Positions 1 to 13,209 of a DNA stretch of 64,000 nucleotides are shown here, piece by piece (within the stretch, counting starts at the first letter, position 1; each line of letters starts with the position of its first letter). The stretch covers positions 37,267,001 through 37,331,000 of the forward strand of contig OX419758.1 of assembly GCA_948567375.1 (NCBI GenBank). The letters are read 5' to 3'. Source of the DNA: Lunularia cruciata (Eukaryota > Streptophyta > Marchantiopsida > Lunulariales > Lunulariaceae). The notes below the pieces were generated by a model that made no database searches, was not told the DNA's origin, and saw only the letters and a list, made by a program, of their open reading frames with translations. The position numbers and the translations under genes are program-made.

Positions 1-155
1 CGAGACAGGTGATCGAGGTTTACGTACCGACGGAGACTCGAGCCCGATCACTGCAGAAGGTGGTGGATTCGATTGGAGCGGTCAGTAATGAGGATTATGA
101 GCGTGGTATGAGCCTGGGATGGAGGAAGAGGAGCCTGTGCAAGCAAGCTGTTTGA
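1..155 (+). CDS. Possible 3' end of an unidentified upstream gene
   Basis: Reading in the frame that starts at base 3, 50 codons stay open from the window edge to a TGA at 153-155. The peptide is mixed and charged, with an Arg/Lys-rich end, and I do not recognise it. If real, this gene ends only about 150 bp before the CNOT9 start codon on the same strand, so its 3' UTR and the CNOT9 promoter would overlap. An open frame of this length at an edge can arise by chance. Confidence 0.25.
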   Translation, partial: RQVIEVYVPTETRARSLQKVVDSIGAVSNEDYERGMSLGWRKRSLCKQAV

Positions 156-302
156 ATTGACTAGCGTTGAGAGCTTGAACTTTACGGAGGAGGTTGTTGG
201 TTGGTTGCGGTGTGATTTTTGGCAAATTGAGTTGAAAAAGGTTCAGATAGAAGCAAAAGGCGGAAGAAGCCGTGTTAGGGAGAAGATTATTCTGGAGTAA
301 AA

Positions 303-3300
303 ATGGCAAGCGCGGAGCAGCTTGTTTTGGAGTTGATTGTGCCTGAGCAGAGGGAGAACGCTCTCCTTGATCTTTCGAAGGTAGGGTTTGCACTCTTTGG
401 GTTGAAGATTGCGCGTTCGTTGCAAGTATGAGTAGATGTAGTTGCTCGTTTGGTATCCCCAGCGAACAGGAAAAGCATCGCCGTTGGTTGTTTTGTGTTC
501 GAGAGTTGTCTTCCTAAACGATAAAACGTGTTTTCAACATGTTATTTCGTTTCCTGTCTGTCTTGGTCTCGGTTACATTGCTTTCGAAATCGGAACCCTA
601 ATCGATGTAATCGTCAGACGTTACTAATGCTAGGAGTCACTAGGGTTTTAATCAAATAATGAGTTTTCCTGTTAAATTTAGTGTTTTTGACCTGACAGAA
701 AATTCGGAGGGACAGAGTTTAGAAGGTTTGGTGTCGACAGCTTTCTTTCATTCTCACTGGGATTGTTACAGTAAGCGGGTTCATGAAAGTTTCGGGCTTC
801 ATGAGAGTTAATTAATGTCCAAAGAGTAGTAGTATGTGTCAGTTGACCCGCTCTCGGCCCTTGGTTTTGCAGAAGCGGGAGGCTTTTCCGGATTTGGCTC
901 CCATTCTCTGGCACTCTTGTGGGACAATTGCTGCACTTCTTCAGGTCAGTCCCGATAAAATTAGGAACTTCCCAGGTGTTGTAGTGCTATCGCAGAGCTT
1001 GTTGGGGACTTTCTGGTTTGTGTTGGTATTACAGTGAAGAGGATCTCGGTCGTGTGCTCGAAGTTATTCTACTCTCTCATCTTAACCGACGTGATCTTAA
1101 CTGACATTGATTGGAAGTTTGAGTTCTTTGTCACTTGTTTCAAGGAAGTTGACTTTATGTGTCTTTCCAAATGTCTTAGGCAACTAAGGTCAACAGTTAC
1201 TCGAGTGTACTGAGTGCTTGTTATAATACAGTAGATCAACCGCAGAGTACTTACTTGACAAAGTCGAGAGAAGAACATTGTGATTTTGATGTGTGACTAC
1301 GGGGTTTGAATTTCGATACGGTCATTCCTTTCGTTGCAGGAAATCGTATCCATCTATCCCATGCTATCTCCACCGACACTTACTGCTGGTGCCTCAAACA
1401 GGGTTTGCAATGCTTTGGCACTTCTACAGGTGGGACACTAGTTGGATTGACCTGACTTCCAGACCGGTTCATCTTTCTGTTTTGTCATTGTCTTCAAGGC
1501 CTTGGAAAGCTCTCTACCAGAGTGTCGTATGTAACCACCTCTTTCTGGTTGCAGTGTGTAGCCTCGCATCCTGACACCAGAGCGCACTTCTTAAATGGTG
1601 TGTAACGTATTACAATTGACCTTACTTGCTTGCATGGTCGTGGTTCGTTTGGAAGGGCGTATTGTAGGCTTTGGATACCATCAAGATCGTGCATATGCTC
1701 AATCCAAGTCTGCTGCTAACGTCCCCCTAGCTGTAGGACACAGACCTAGAACAACTTTTACCCGTACATGTAACTTTGGTGGGATGGTTGCTAAACGAAA
1801 TCACTAAAGTTTGAGGCAAGTTCCTGTTAAAGAACCTGTCACTTGGGAGGCCGTCCAGATATCGCCTCTGTGGTTCTTCAAATCTCTGAACTCTGATGTG
1901 TGGGTCTGAATTTCAGCTCATATTCCACTGTATTTGTACCCCTTCCTGAATACCGTGAGCAAAACTCGCCCATTCGAGTATCTACGTCTCACCAGCCTCG
2001 GCGTTATCGGTGCCCTTGTAAAGGTGCGCTCTTGATCCTATTTTAAATTTGATTACTTTGACATGCACTATCAATTCATCTGTGGAGTTTTCGCCTTCTG
2101 ACCATATTAATCCGGACACTGGAATTTAAGACAACCTCTGATGTATCATGTTAGTGTGTGCAGGTTGACGACACTGACGTCATCAACTTCCTTCTCTCCA
2201 CTGAAATCATACCTCTCTGCCTTCGGACAATGGAAATGGGGAGCGAACTTTCCAAGACGGTAAATGCCTCCCTTCCTAAGATGTTTTGTTCTCAGTGTCT
2301 CATGCCCTTTTGACAAGTTTTGGCATTTAAGGGGTATCACGTTTCCGTTGTCGTCGGTGTTTCGCAGCCAAGCCGGTATAAGTAGAGCTGACAAAGCGTC
2401 TGGAAAGGCAGACGCGCTACCAGATTGCGCTACACCTTGGCTCCCCCAAATAATATTATATTAATGCTTAGGATTTGATTGATCAACAACCTTGCAGGTG
2501 GCTACATTTATTGTACAAAAAATACTGCTAGACGACGTGGGGCTTTCTTACATATGCGCCACAGCCGAGAGATTTTTCGCTGTGGGTGCCGTTCTCGGAA
2601 ATATGGTCAATATACTGGCTGAAACACCATCTGTTCGTCTTCTGAAGCACATCATTCGCTGTTACCTCCGGCTTTCTGATAATCTGAGGTGAGGAAGTCG
2701 CTCGGTTTGAAATATCTTAGATCTAACGGTTCGAGCTCTTGAAATATTGTAAATTGGCAGAAGTACCAAGATGGGGTTGGCTACCCAGTGGGGTAAATCA
2801 ACATGTTACTGGGACTTGGCCGTTCTTCCTGTGGTCAAGATCCAGTAGAAATGTATACACTATCTGCGACCTATGATCAGTTCTGCTTTTCCACATATGA
2901 TTAAGTCAAGTATATATGCTGTATGGCGGTAACCTTGGTGTCTGTGTCAACAAATGTTACATACTGATTACGAAATTTGGATTCCATTTCCCTGTGTATA
3001 GGGCCTGTGAAGCTTTGAAGACCTGTCTTCCAGATCTGCTCAGGGATGGAACATTCAGTGCCTGCCTGCGGGTAAGTTCAGAGTTAAAAGCTTAAAACTT
3101 CTAAGCTCTGTTTCGACGACCTGAGAACCGGTGCACTAACTTGTTTAGCCGTCATGGTGCGTAACTAGGTCAGGGTCTTACGGTTTGTAAACCTCGTGTT
3201 TTATTGGAGCTCCATGTTCGGATTGTCGCTGTCTCTCTACTGGTTAATGTCGAACCCCAAGGTGGATGTGTCCAAGTCATCTGGTCCGGGGAGATCTCTC

Positions 3301-3510
3301 ACAAAAGTTACCGATATGTCGAGATCGTCTGTGTCCTCCAGCATACTCATTGTTGATGAAATTGCGCAGGAAGACTTGACCACTAGGAGGTGGCTTACTC
3401 AGCTACTCCTCAATGTTGGAGGCGGTCAGATGCATCCATCCCAACGAGTACCTGCAGGTATGAGTGGCGGTCCTCTGTCCTCCATGGACCAGCTGATTGG
3501 TGGTCAGTAG
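303..3510 (+). CDS. CNOT9: CCR4-NOT complex subunit 9 (CAF40/RQCD1)
   Basis: Nine exons joined by GT-AG introns: 303-380, 873-944, 1340-1429, 1555-1597, 1917-2023, 2164-2259, 2498-2688, 3002-3071, 3370-3510. They give 888 nt, 295 aa plus TAG, the usual family length (human about 299). The product is the armadillo-repeat scaffold of the CCR4-NOT deadenylase, which binds silencing and decay adaptors. Signature stretches include [20 protein letters not shown] (exon 2), [17 protein letters not shown] (exon 5) and [16 protein letters not shown] with [15 protein letters not shown] (exon 7). The ATG at 303 opens the conserved [11 protein letters not shown] start, and an in-frame TAG at 276 excludes a longer N-terminus. 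The Ala/Pro-rich leader that I recall in flowering-plant homologues is absent. Exon phases agree throughout and no lesion is seen. Family assignment is firm; the exact first ATG is slightly less so. Confidence 0.96.
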
Positions 3511-5858
3511 TTTGGTGACAAGCTCCGTCATTAGGAGCTTCACGCAGTTTAGTTGCTGTAAATGTGGTTCATGTATCCTATGGCAAGCCATTACGGTAGA
3601 TACCTAGTTTGAAACCCTGGCCTCCACAAATGGCATCGCTAGTAAAAGTTCGTAGTTCCAGGAGCGACTGAGCATCTGCAGAATATCCACGGCCTTGATG
3701 GGACTCGTAACAAGTTACTTTCTCCTTGGCCATATCCATAGAAGGTGGGACCTTGTAAAATTTGAGATGGGTTTTCTAGAGTTTGGGCTTAAATAAGAGG
3801 TAGAATCTTGAGTAAGTACTGGAACCGCGACCTATGCCATGAACTCACGTAGTTGACGAATGGGGCAAAGAAGCCACCAACAACAAACTCCAGTTTTGTG
3901 GCAATGGTCGCAATCTGCACAAATCGATGATGCCGTCAGCATAGAAGGTACTGACCTCTCCATCTCTTGACCATACCTAATATGGTGTTGTAAGGGTTCT
4001 TTGTACTATAGTGGTGGGCTGTTGCCCGGTGTAGATCAGCATTTTGTGCAAGAAGACAGGAGAACTTAGGCCCATAATTTGAGATGGGGTTCTCCAGTTC
4101 AGATAGTAGATCGGTGAAAAGCGAGGATCAAAAGGAGATGTAAACTGAGAGCCAGCTTGTAGTTTGTATCATGCAACCAGTTTTGTGATTAGTCCTTGAC
4201 TTACCATAAATGCGGTGAGTTCATAGCTCTTGGGGACTTTTGATATAATCTATATGATCCAAATATCGGATGTGTACCGAGTCTCATAAGATCAGGAGGC
4301 TGTTTGAATGAGTGTACGAAACTGCGATCATCTGTTGATGAGCTGATGGTTTATCGTTCCTCTTGTAGAGCAGAGTAATTAACTGCTGGAATTTGCATTG
4401 AAGTATGGTACAAAATCTCTGGCACATATGCTAGATTCAACTTTCAGTGTATGTCATGCCTATATTTCCTATGCTACAGTGCACGGAATCAACAACCACA
4501 GTGCTCGACAACTGGTGAACAAACAGTGTTTCCCTGTTGCATGCAGGACCAATCTGAAATGAAGTCCTGGAGAAACTTTACTCTTGGGCTTTCTGCAGAC
4601 AGGATACTGCAAATTGCCTTTCTTGGCTCAGATGTTGGGATTCTTGTGATGTTTTTCGCAAATCCGTAGTTTACTGACCTTAAGAAGATAAGAATTGGCA
4701 CTGAACACTCTCGTCACCTAAAAGCGTGTGTCGGGACATATCCATTTCCCGACATGAGGTTATGTCAGAACATCAAAGAAACTTGCAGTTATAAACGATG
4801 CTGTAGTGGCCTAACAGATCACATCAGGAGCCTTGATCTGAAGTCCTTCCATATATTGTAGAACTTCGATTGCTAACATAGAATATGATTCGAGTCCAAG
4901 GACCAAGAGGAAATCATTCTTTTAATATATATGCTTATTGTTCAAAAGAATCTTCAATTGAACTCCGGAAGAACCTCCCCCAATATGTAGGCGGGGTAGA
5001 ATGTGAACACACGTGAGATAGTCCTCAACTTGATGTGATTACCTACGCCATACTTTTCAGGGATGCGTGGAATGTTTCCCCAAAGAAAGTATAAAGATTA
5101 ACACATAAACATTATCGTTTGTCGGTCTTAATGAAAATAATTACTGTTGGCCGTTATGAAAGGGTAGAAAAGCGACCACATAGGACGTGTTGGAAAAAGG
5201 GAAGTTTTGCTTTAGAGACAAAAAGATGGCATTAAAGTTTTTTTTTTTTTTTAAACAGAAAATGTTAATAATGTAGTATATTAATTATAAATTGGTTTAG
5301 TATTAAATTACAGCATCATTTTATTTTTAGTAAATTAAAATATTACAAATAAAAATTTATTCATATCAAAATAATGTTTTATGCCATTGAGATGATACAA
5401 ATAAAATATAGAAACTAAAATCGAATTTATCAAAATTAATATAATAATTAATTAATCTCAACTCGAAATACGTAAACTGATCTTTTCTTAAGTGCGATAG
5501 GGCAAATTCTTCCTATACACTCTATTGGGACTTAACCCCATTTTACCCTTTTCCATCTCTCCCTTGTACTAGCCTTCGATGTGAGCTGCAGTAGAGAATC
5601 TTAGCAATCACTCCGAGCATTCGAAATTTGGCGCGAGAGCTTGTAAATCTGGAGGGGAAGGAAGATCTTTAATTCTATTCGTCAGGGATGACAATTGTCG
5701 AGGAATCCACCTGAGGCTGAGACTGTTGCTCTGTGTGCGAACGATTTTTTCTCCAGAAGCTGAATTTACGATTGTGCCGCTATTGAATATGTCACTTAGA
5801 TTGTAGTTGGTTCGTGTCTTAGTCCGCTACTGATAGGTGGTGCCGCCTTCTGGACACC
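3511..5858 (+). other. Intergenic: CNOT9 3' UTR to MSH7 promoter
   Basis: No convincing coding sequence. The first part should hold the CNOT9 3' UTR. A short phrase recurs near 3755 and 4075 (AATTTGAGATGGG followed by a TCT-rich tail), suggesting an old local duplication. From about 5230 to 5470 the DNA is strongly AT-rich with a run of 15 T at 5238-5252, then returns to mixed composition. The last 300 bp before 5859 should contain the MSH7 promoter and 5' UTR; I see no clear TATA box there. Confidence 0.5.
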
Positions 5859-8800
5859 ATGCCGCAGCAGAAATCACTCTTCTCGTTTTATTCCAGAGGA
5901 GGTGCTGCAGCAAGAAGCAAAGGAAGCTTTCAGTGTCCTGATATTTCTAAAGGCGGACTTGCCCCAGGGGGACGTGATCGAGAGTCGATCGAGCAAAGTC
6001 AGGGGCCATTAAGGATTTTGGATATGAGATCGCCGAATCAGGTCCTTTCACAGAGGGATGTGTTTCAGAGTATTGAGGAGAAATTCATGTTTAGGGAAAT
6101 TGCAGTGGAGCCGATTGGCGTCCCGCCAGTTGATTCTAGGCGAGTGAACCTTCCTATTCCCGAGAAAAAGCGAATCCGAGAACTGGAGGAAAAAGTGGCA
6201 TGTCCAGTCCAAAATACAGACCAGAAGCCAGATTCAGACAAAAGAAGAAAGCTTTTGGAAGCCTTGGGAGCGGATGATGGTATTGAGAAGGTAGGGGCGT
6301 GGGCTGCAGCAAAGGCTAAATTCGAATGGATGACGCCATCCAGAATCAGGGATGCCGAAAAGAGGAAGCCGGGTGATCCTTCATACGATGAAAGAACTCT
6401 CCACATTCCAGACGACGTTTTCAAGAAGTTTTCAGCTTCTCAAAAGCAATATTGGACCACCAAGTGCCTATACATGGATACCTTGCTCTTCTTTAAAGTG
6501 GTAAGGTTTCTCGTGATTTAGTTCCGTCATCTCTGACATCAACAACGGTAGTCTTGTGTTGCTCTTTATTCACAAATCCGTCAAATGGCGTCCAGGTGAA
6601 CATATGTTTCAGAATCTGGATTCACTGATATCTACGCATTTTCTGCTTGAAGAGCAGTAACAACTCAGATGATGGCTTAAAATCAAGCTTTGAGTTAGGT
6701 AAAGCAACATCATTGCTGCACCTCCCGTGATCTAATAGTTGCAACCAACATTGCTGCAGGGAAAGTTCTATGAGCTGTATGAGCTCGACGCTGAGATAGG
6801 ACACAAGGAGCTTGATTGGAAGCTGACAGTTAGTGGTGTAGGCAAATGCAGACAGGTACTGTTGGACGTTCACCTCGCTTTCTAAACCTTTTAAAGATCA
6901 ACTTCCCAACGTCCCGACTACTAAGTGCCTAAAAGATGTAATCACGAACAGTTTAGTCACAGCTAATTAAATGCAAGAAGATAGGAGTAACGAACAGATT
7001 CCGGGAGACAATTGAGTAGGTTGTTTTCCCATGATTGTGTTTCTTGACCCATTGCTTCCTGTCTTAAGGATTCAGTTTAACTGATCACCTGAGCAAAGTA
7101 TAGAAGACATTCATTGAACTGGAAGTCTTACTAGTTCTTGCACCGCAGGTCGGCTGTCCAGAAAGCGGAGTTGACTATGCTGTTCAGAAGCTTGTTTCTC
7201 GAGGGTAAGCATAAGGTTTCTATCATCCTTTTATCATATTGATGCGCAGGCAGTATCATACTTTCCTGTGCTTAAACGACGTTTCAAACTTGCAGATACA
7301 AGGTTGGACGCATCGAGCAAATAGAAACAGCCGAACAGGCTCGTGCCAAACGAGGAGCAAATGCAGTACGTACTAGTTTTTCTTGTGGCGCCAGGCTCAT
7401 GAAGTCCTTATTATTCACATAACATGGACTGACCAGAAGCGAAAAAGATCATCAATCTTGCACCTAACTATACGAAGCCTCGAATAGTTTGAGAAAAGTA
7501 AACATGTCTCAGTTGCTCACCAACAGATCCTACCCTGCAGATGGTGCAACGAGAGCTTGTTCAAATTCTTACCCCTTCGACAATGATGGACGGAAATATC
7601 AGGCCAGAGGCTGTCCATCTTCTGGCTCTCAAGGAGGTGTAATAGCTGACTCTCCCCTCCACTTCCCTGTCGTAATAGCGAATTGTCTTGGTATTCGTCA
7701 CTGACAAAGATTCTTTTAACTTGCATGTCTCTTCTCAATTCAGTAGTTTCCGAAACTCATGGTATTCAATGCATAATCCAGGAGGTACGGGAAGCCGTCC
7801 CTGGGACGGGGGAGGGCCTGGTTGTTGCAATCGGATTTGCCTTCGTTGATGCTGCTGCTGGCCGGTTCTATGTCGGTTCATTAACTGATGATATTTCCCT
7901 CACAGCTTTAAGGACGCTCCTCACACAGGTTCGCTCATTCTTTCTTGGATTATGGATTGGCATTAAGTTTGGATTCCGATGCTCTTACTTGATTTCATGT
8001 CTAATGTGTAATTCAATCTCCTGACGCAGTTAATTCCCTTGCAGGTTGCCCCCCAGGAGGTACTGTACGAAAATGAAGGTGAAGATAAGCTCGACCTAAA
8101 GTTCCATCCGTTTCTCAAGTTTCTGTAGCTTGAAATTTCTTACTCCAGGCATTTCAAACTTTTGTGGTAACCCTTTCTTTGCTGTACAGTGGTGAATGGA
8201 TTTCAAATCAAAGTCCTCCCTCCTGTTTTCATGGATTTTAACACCTATGAGGTTGGATAATACCAGGCATTTCAAAAGAATCTCTGAGAGCCCTGAGACG
8301 ATCATCTTCGCCAGGTATCAGCTCATCGTATGGTCCTTGTATTTATTTATTTCTCCTTTCTCACTTAAATCATTCAAGTTAGTTCACTTGGAGTCGTGAA
8401 AGTGAATTTTAGGATGCGAACTTACTGCTAACGCTGATTGGAATACAGGATTATTGCCTGTGGTGCTTACTTGTCTCCAGCATGATCTGGAGTTTATGGA
8501 AGCCTGTGAAGTTATACGCATGCTTCGTTCTCATCGTTACTTCAAGGATTCTTCCGGGAGCGATTGGTATGCGAATGGAGACGACTCATGGCCAACTGCT
8601 CTAAAAGCAACGACAGAAAGCGATCTTGCCACAAGTGCCCTTGGGGCCCTTGTGTCTCATTTGACCCGTATGAAGGTAATTCTGCCAAAACAGGGCCCTC
8701 GATATTGGAGTAGTACTAAGTATAGTACTAATGTTAAATTCTCTGGATCTTGCAATGTTGAGAAGGAAACTATATTGTAAGCAGTCCCGGGATGCATGTA

Positions 8801-11800
8801 TTCAAGTCGAATGTTGAACCATGGAAAGTGTGCATAATAGCCTGTGTCGTAAGCACTCTTACAACAAGAGCCCAGGACCCATTTTCCCGAATTATCCTCT
8901 GGCCTCTCAATTCCTCAAAACGATCCTGTTTGCGGCCCTGGGTTAAGGTGATCGAGGCCATGGTCCACACTTAGCACACAGGCGTAATATTTTACTGTTC
9001 TCAACCCTGGGGCTGTACTGTATCTCAAACGAGTTCCTCTCTCTAACTAGTACTTCGACTAGGTTCATGCCCATGAGACAGCTGAATGCCTGAATTATGT
9101 TATCGTTCACACTAACAATTTAGGAAGTTTCTACGTGCATCGACATATCACGAGTTATCACCTGGTTATGTAGAGCTACCAAGTTTGTGCTGAAGAATTC
9201 AAGCTGTCCTGTGTGGTGCAGTGTGATAGTGAGCTACTCCCAAATGGATTTCTTTGTCCTTACGAAGTCTATAAAGGCTCTCTTCGGTTGGATGGACAAA
9301 CCGTTTCCAACTTAGAGCTTCTGGAGAATAGAGATGACGGTGGTAAAGCAGGTGACATTCTCAAGTCCGTTTTTGCTTTTTACTGGGTATGAGCTTGCCG
9401 CTCTGTGGAACATATTTCAACGCACTAGCCCGCATAAGTTGGCTTAGCGATGAGACTGATGTTCATTACAACACGGTTGATGCAGGGACCCTTCTCTCTT
9501 ACCTTGACAATTGTGTTACATGCTTCGGCAAGCGTTTATTGCGTCGCTGGATTTGCCATCCTCTTCGAAACATCGGAGATATTGAATACAGGCTGGATGC
9601 AGTCGACGATCTGAATTCCTATTCAGAAATCACATGTTCTCTTAGAGCAGGTCTGAGAAAGCTACCTGACCTAGAGCGACTTATTTCTCGAATTCGGAAT
9701 CTTGCCAAGTCCCCGTTGGCATGCATTCCAACAGCAGCCAAGAAAGTACATCAAAGGAAGGTAATTTCGCCAGCCAGTAAATCAAGTAACCAATATACTG
9801 CCTGTTTAGCCTGGTATTTTGTAGTGGGAACTTTGCAAGTACCATATACTCATGTAATCTTTTGAGGCGATCACCAAAGTCTGTGTAGGATCATCTCTGT
9901 TCTCCACACTTTTGACGCCGGGCAAGATGCACGTAGTGGTGGTTTGCCTTTTGCACAGAAGCAGTTGTTTGTCGACAATTCGTCATTGCCCCAAACTTGT
10001 CAATCTTCGATAGATAGATGGTGCACCCATATGTGTGTACTAATTTGTCCTCTTTTCACCAGCTGAAAATCTTCTGCTCGACGATCCTTGGAGTACGTGC
10101 CGCTGGAGACCTGCTTTCGTCCTTGAGTAATAGTCGTTTCGATAACAGCATGCCATTCAAGTCCAAACTTCTACAATCAGCTGCAGCACTGCCATATCCA
10201 GCATCTGTTCAAACGTGTCTCGGAGAGCTGGAGTTGTGGATAGATCAGAGTTCAAAAACGTGCAGATTACACAATCATAAACAGGTTTGTCCTTGTTGTA
10301 TATTCGCCATCGAGATGAGATGACTGTCTCTTGATGTTTGTGACCTCCAAGCGCATTTAAATTGCAACTTACTCATGATAGGCTTTATCAGTTCTTATAT
10401 TTGGTTGCCTGTCCAATTTCGCAAAGACGCTATAGTTGTGAATGTGGGGATGCATTCGTTCCTGATAGAGCTCCATATTGTCATCAACTGGTTATCCGCT
10501 CACTTCTAAACTTGTCTTACCGCAGTATGCTCCTGAAGAGGACGAGGAGGGTGAAGAGGAAAGAGAAGCAAGGATATTGAGCAAGCTTATTAACGTGTTC
10601 AATGAGCACACGTCCTTTTGGGTGAAGATGGTTGACATGCTCGGTCAGCTAGACGTCCTGATTTCCTTCGCTTCGACATCGAGTGCAGCAAATGGTCCAA
10701 CTTGCAGGCCCCGATTTGCACCAAGTCCAGGGTTGAGAAAAGGGGGCTCGATCCTCGAAATCAAAGGCCTATGGCATCCATATGCATCGGGTGGTCAAGA
10801 TGGTGCATTTGTACCTAACGACATTGAACTGGGCCATATCACTGGTTCAAAAGTTGTACCTCACGCCATGCTACTTACTGGTCCAAACATGGGAGGGAAG
10901 TCAACACTCCTTCGTGCGACATGCTTGGCTGTAATTATGGCACAGGTAATCCCTTTCTTCCTTTCTGCGGGGGATTTGCTTTCCTTATTGTGATCTACGC
11001 AACACCGATTTCTACAAGTTGATGTTGAAGTTCGTGGTCATATCTTCCTTTCATGAGTTTACAAAGATAGGAGCTATTTAATGGAGTTGTCGCAATCTAA
11101 ACAATAGATGCTAACGTCATACTGATGTCGGAGACTCTTCTAACTGAGTTGTGATATTGTACGTGTGTAGTTAGGCTGCTATATTCCAGGGGAAGCATGT
11201 ACGTTGTCTCCAGTAGACACCATCTTCACTCGGTTGGGTGCCAGTGATCGCATAATGACAGGAGAAAGTAAGAACCCAAACATTCAAGCATATTATCCTT
11301 ATTTCCCATGGACTAGATTACATGACAGTTACTTTTTCCTCGTTTGTATAGTTGTTTGGTTATCTTGACCATATGACGACCTAGACTATTCTCGACAGCT
11401 CATGCTCACCGTTATTTGCAATCTCGTCCTTCGCTTTAGTGAAAATACGGGAAAAGAGAAGTTTGGAAGTAGGAATCACGAGATGAGAATGTGGATGTTT
11501 ATGTGCCAGAAGTTGCCACGGTGAGCCGAGAAACTGTGCACCTAGTTTTACCTCATACCATCTTCATAAGGCTACCCCCCCGGTCCTAACTTCACTCTTC
11601 ACAACTTATCCAGGGTTGTAAGGTTGGCAGACCGATTTCTACTGAATGAGTTTGTTCCAAATCCATTTTGGTCGCTATCCCATGATTGAAGATCCCTCTT
11701 GATATTGTTTAACACTTTCACTCGCTAGTATTTACATCTTTGGTTCGTTTTCAGGTACCTTCATGGTTGAGTGCAACGAGGCAGCTTCTGTTCTACATCA

Positions 11801-12721
11801 TGCAACAAGTGATTCGCTTGTCATACTGGATGAGCTTGGCCGAGGAACTTCCACTTTTGATGGCTATGCGATTGCCTATGCGGTCAGTGGAATATTCCTT
11901 TTTGAAAAGTAAATCTGTGCTGCTCCTGTTTCAGTTCTGTCGCTTCCAGCTTCTAGGAGTGACTTCTTATGTAGTCTCTTGATTCGCTATTTATGGAGCT
12001 ACAATTCTTAGTTCAAGTTTTTAATTCTCCTTTTGCATTGCCGACTTAATTGAACTTCTTACGGGGGTGGTGAACTTTTGCACGGATCTAGGTCGAAGAT
12101 ATTCTGATTCGTAAACACATGACCTAAGAATCTTCATATTGGTACATGACAACCTGTTGAACTAGTTACTTAGAATGTGGATTGACTTTTTCGTAATCAC
12201 TTCCACAGGTTTTCTATAAGCTGATCAACTCTCTCGATTGTCGCCTGGTATTTGCGACACACTATCATTCCCTCACAGAAGAATTCGCAACGAGCACTCT
12301 CGTCAGCCTCCGTCACATGGCATGCTCTTTCCAGAGTAGGAGCGCTTTAAAAGGAGAGCGGAACTCCTTGAAGACAGTTAGTTGCGATCTTGACAAAGAG
12401 CTAATATTTTTGTACAAATTGACCGAGGGTGCTTCTCCAAAGAGTTTTGGATTACAGGTAGCCTTACGTGCAGGTATTCCTAGTTCTGTGGTCAAAGCTG
12501 CTCAACATGCAGCTCACGCCATGCAAGAGTCTCTCCCTCGAGCTTTTTCTGCTGGACAAGAATCTACCGGATTTAGAATCAAACAGAAGCAAATGCTGCA
12601 AACGGTACTGTTTGCAAATAATCACAATGCAGGAGTAGATTCTTGGCACCGAAAGAACGATACACACAACTTACTTCTGGGTGTCTGGGAGGGCCTCCAA
12701 AGCAAAGCCGGAATGCATTAG
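5859..12721 (+). CDS. MSH7: DNA mismatch repair protein MSH7 (plant MutS homologue)
   Basis: Sixteen exons, all GT-AG: 5859-6500, 6760-6855, 7149-7204, 7296-7365, 7541-7636, 7782-7928, 8045-8078, 8267-8314, 8449-8675, 9222-9351, 9486-9760, 10063-10284, 10526-10945, 11171-11267, 11755-11882, 12209-12721. They join in frame to 3201 nt, 1066 aa (Arabidopsis MSH7 is about 1100). MSH7 pairs with MSH2 as MutS-gamma, a plant-specific mismatch sensor acting in the nucleus. Seen: a PCNA-binding PIP box QKSLFSFY at residues 4-11; the FYE mismatch-wedge motif in [11 protein letters not shown] at about 215-225; MutS core and clamp; Walker [10 protein letters not shown] at 800-808; Walker B with D879-E880 in [14 protein letters not shown]; and the [12 protein letters not shown] signature in the last exon. 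[13 protein letters not shown] and [12 protein letters not shown] before the wedge are MSH7-like rather than MSH6-like. No stop or frameshift is present, so it is probably functional. Confidence 0.97.
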
Positions 12722-13125
12722 ACTTTTAGTTTTCCCTGTTTAGATTGAGTTTCATGCTGTATCGGCAATAAATGCTTTAGGTTCGGGAGATGCTGTTCAA
12801 CGGGCTGCAGTTTTGGCATGCTCCTGTAGGTTGTTCGGCTGTTACCATGTAAATAGAAGAAAGAGTTGGATTTTATATCTCCAGCGGTACATGTAACTCA
12901 ACACTCCGGAAGGGCCTCCAAAGCAACGCAGGAATGCATTGGACTTCTAGTTTTCCCTGTTTAGATTGAGTTTAATGTTGTATTGGCAAATGCTTTAGGT
13001 TCGGGAGATGCTGTCCAAAGGGCTGCAGTTTTGGAATGCTCCTGTAGATTGTTCGGCTGTTACCATGTAAATAGAAGAAAGAGTTGGATTTTATATCTCC
13101 AGCTGTACATGTAACCCAACACTCC
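12690..13125 (+). repeat. Tandem duplication of the MSH7 end and 3' UTR (period 221 bp)
   Basis: Copy 1 (about 12690-12910) covers the last ten codons, the stop and the 3' UTR of MSH7. Copy 2 (about 12911-13125) follows directly and is nearly identical. In copy 2 the position of the TAG stop reads TGG, and the AATAAA at 12767-12772 has become CAAATG through a small deletion. Copy 1 therefore keeps the working stop and poly(A) signal. Confidence 0.93.
12767..12772 (+). promoter_or_regulatory. MSH7 polyadenylation signal AATAAA
   Basis: A perfect AATAAA lies 46 bp after the MSH7 stop. It is missing from the second copy of the tandem duplication, so it is the likely signal for the MSH7 transcript. 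Plant poly(A) signals are degenerate, so use of this site is inferred. Confidence 0.5.
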
Positions 13126-13209
13126 AGCAATCAAGCGGCATTAGTCGTGGGCCTGGATTTTTTTAACTTGAAATAGACTGATGAATTGAATTGGTGATAT
13201 TGCCTTGCA

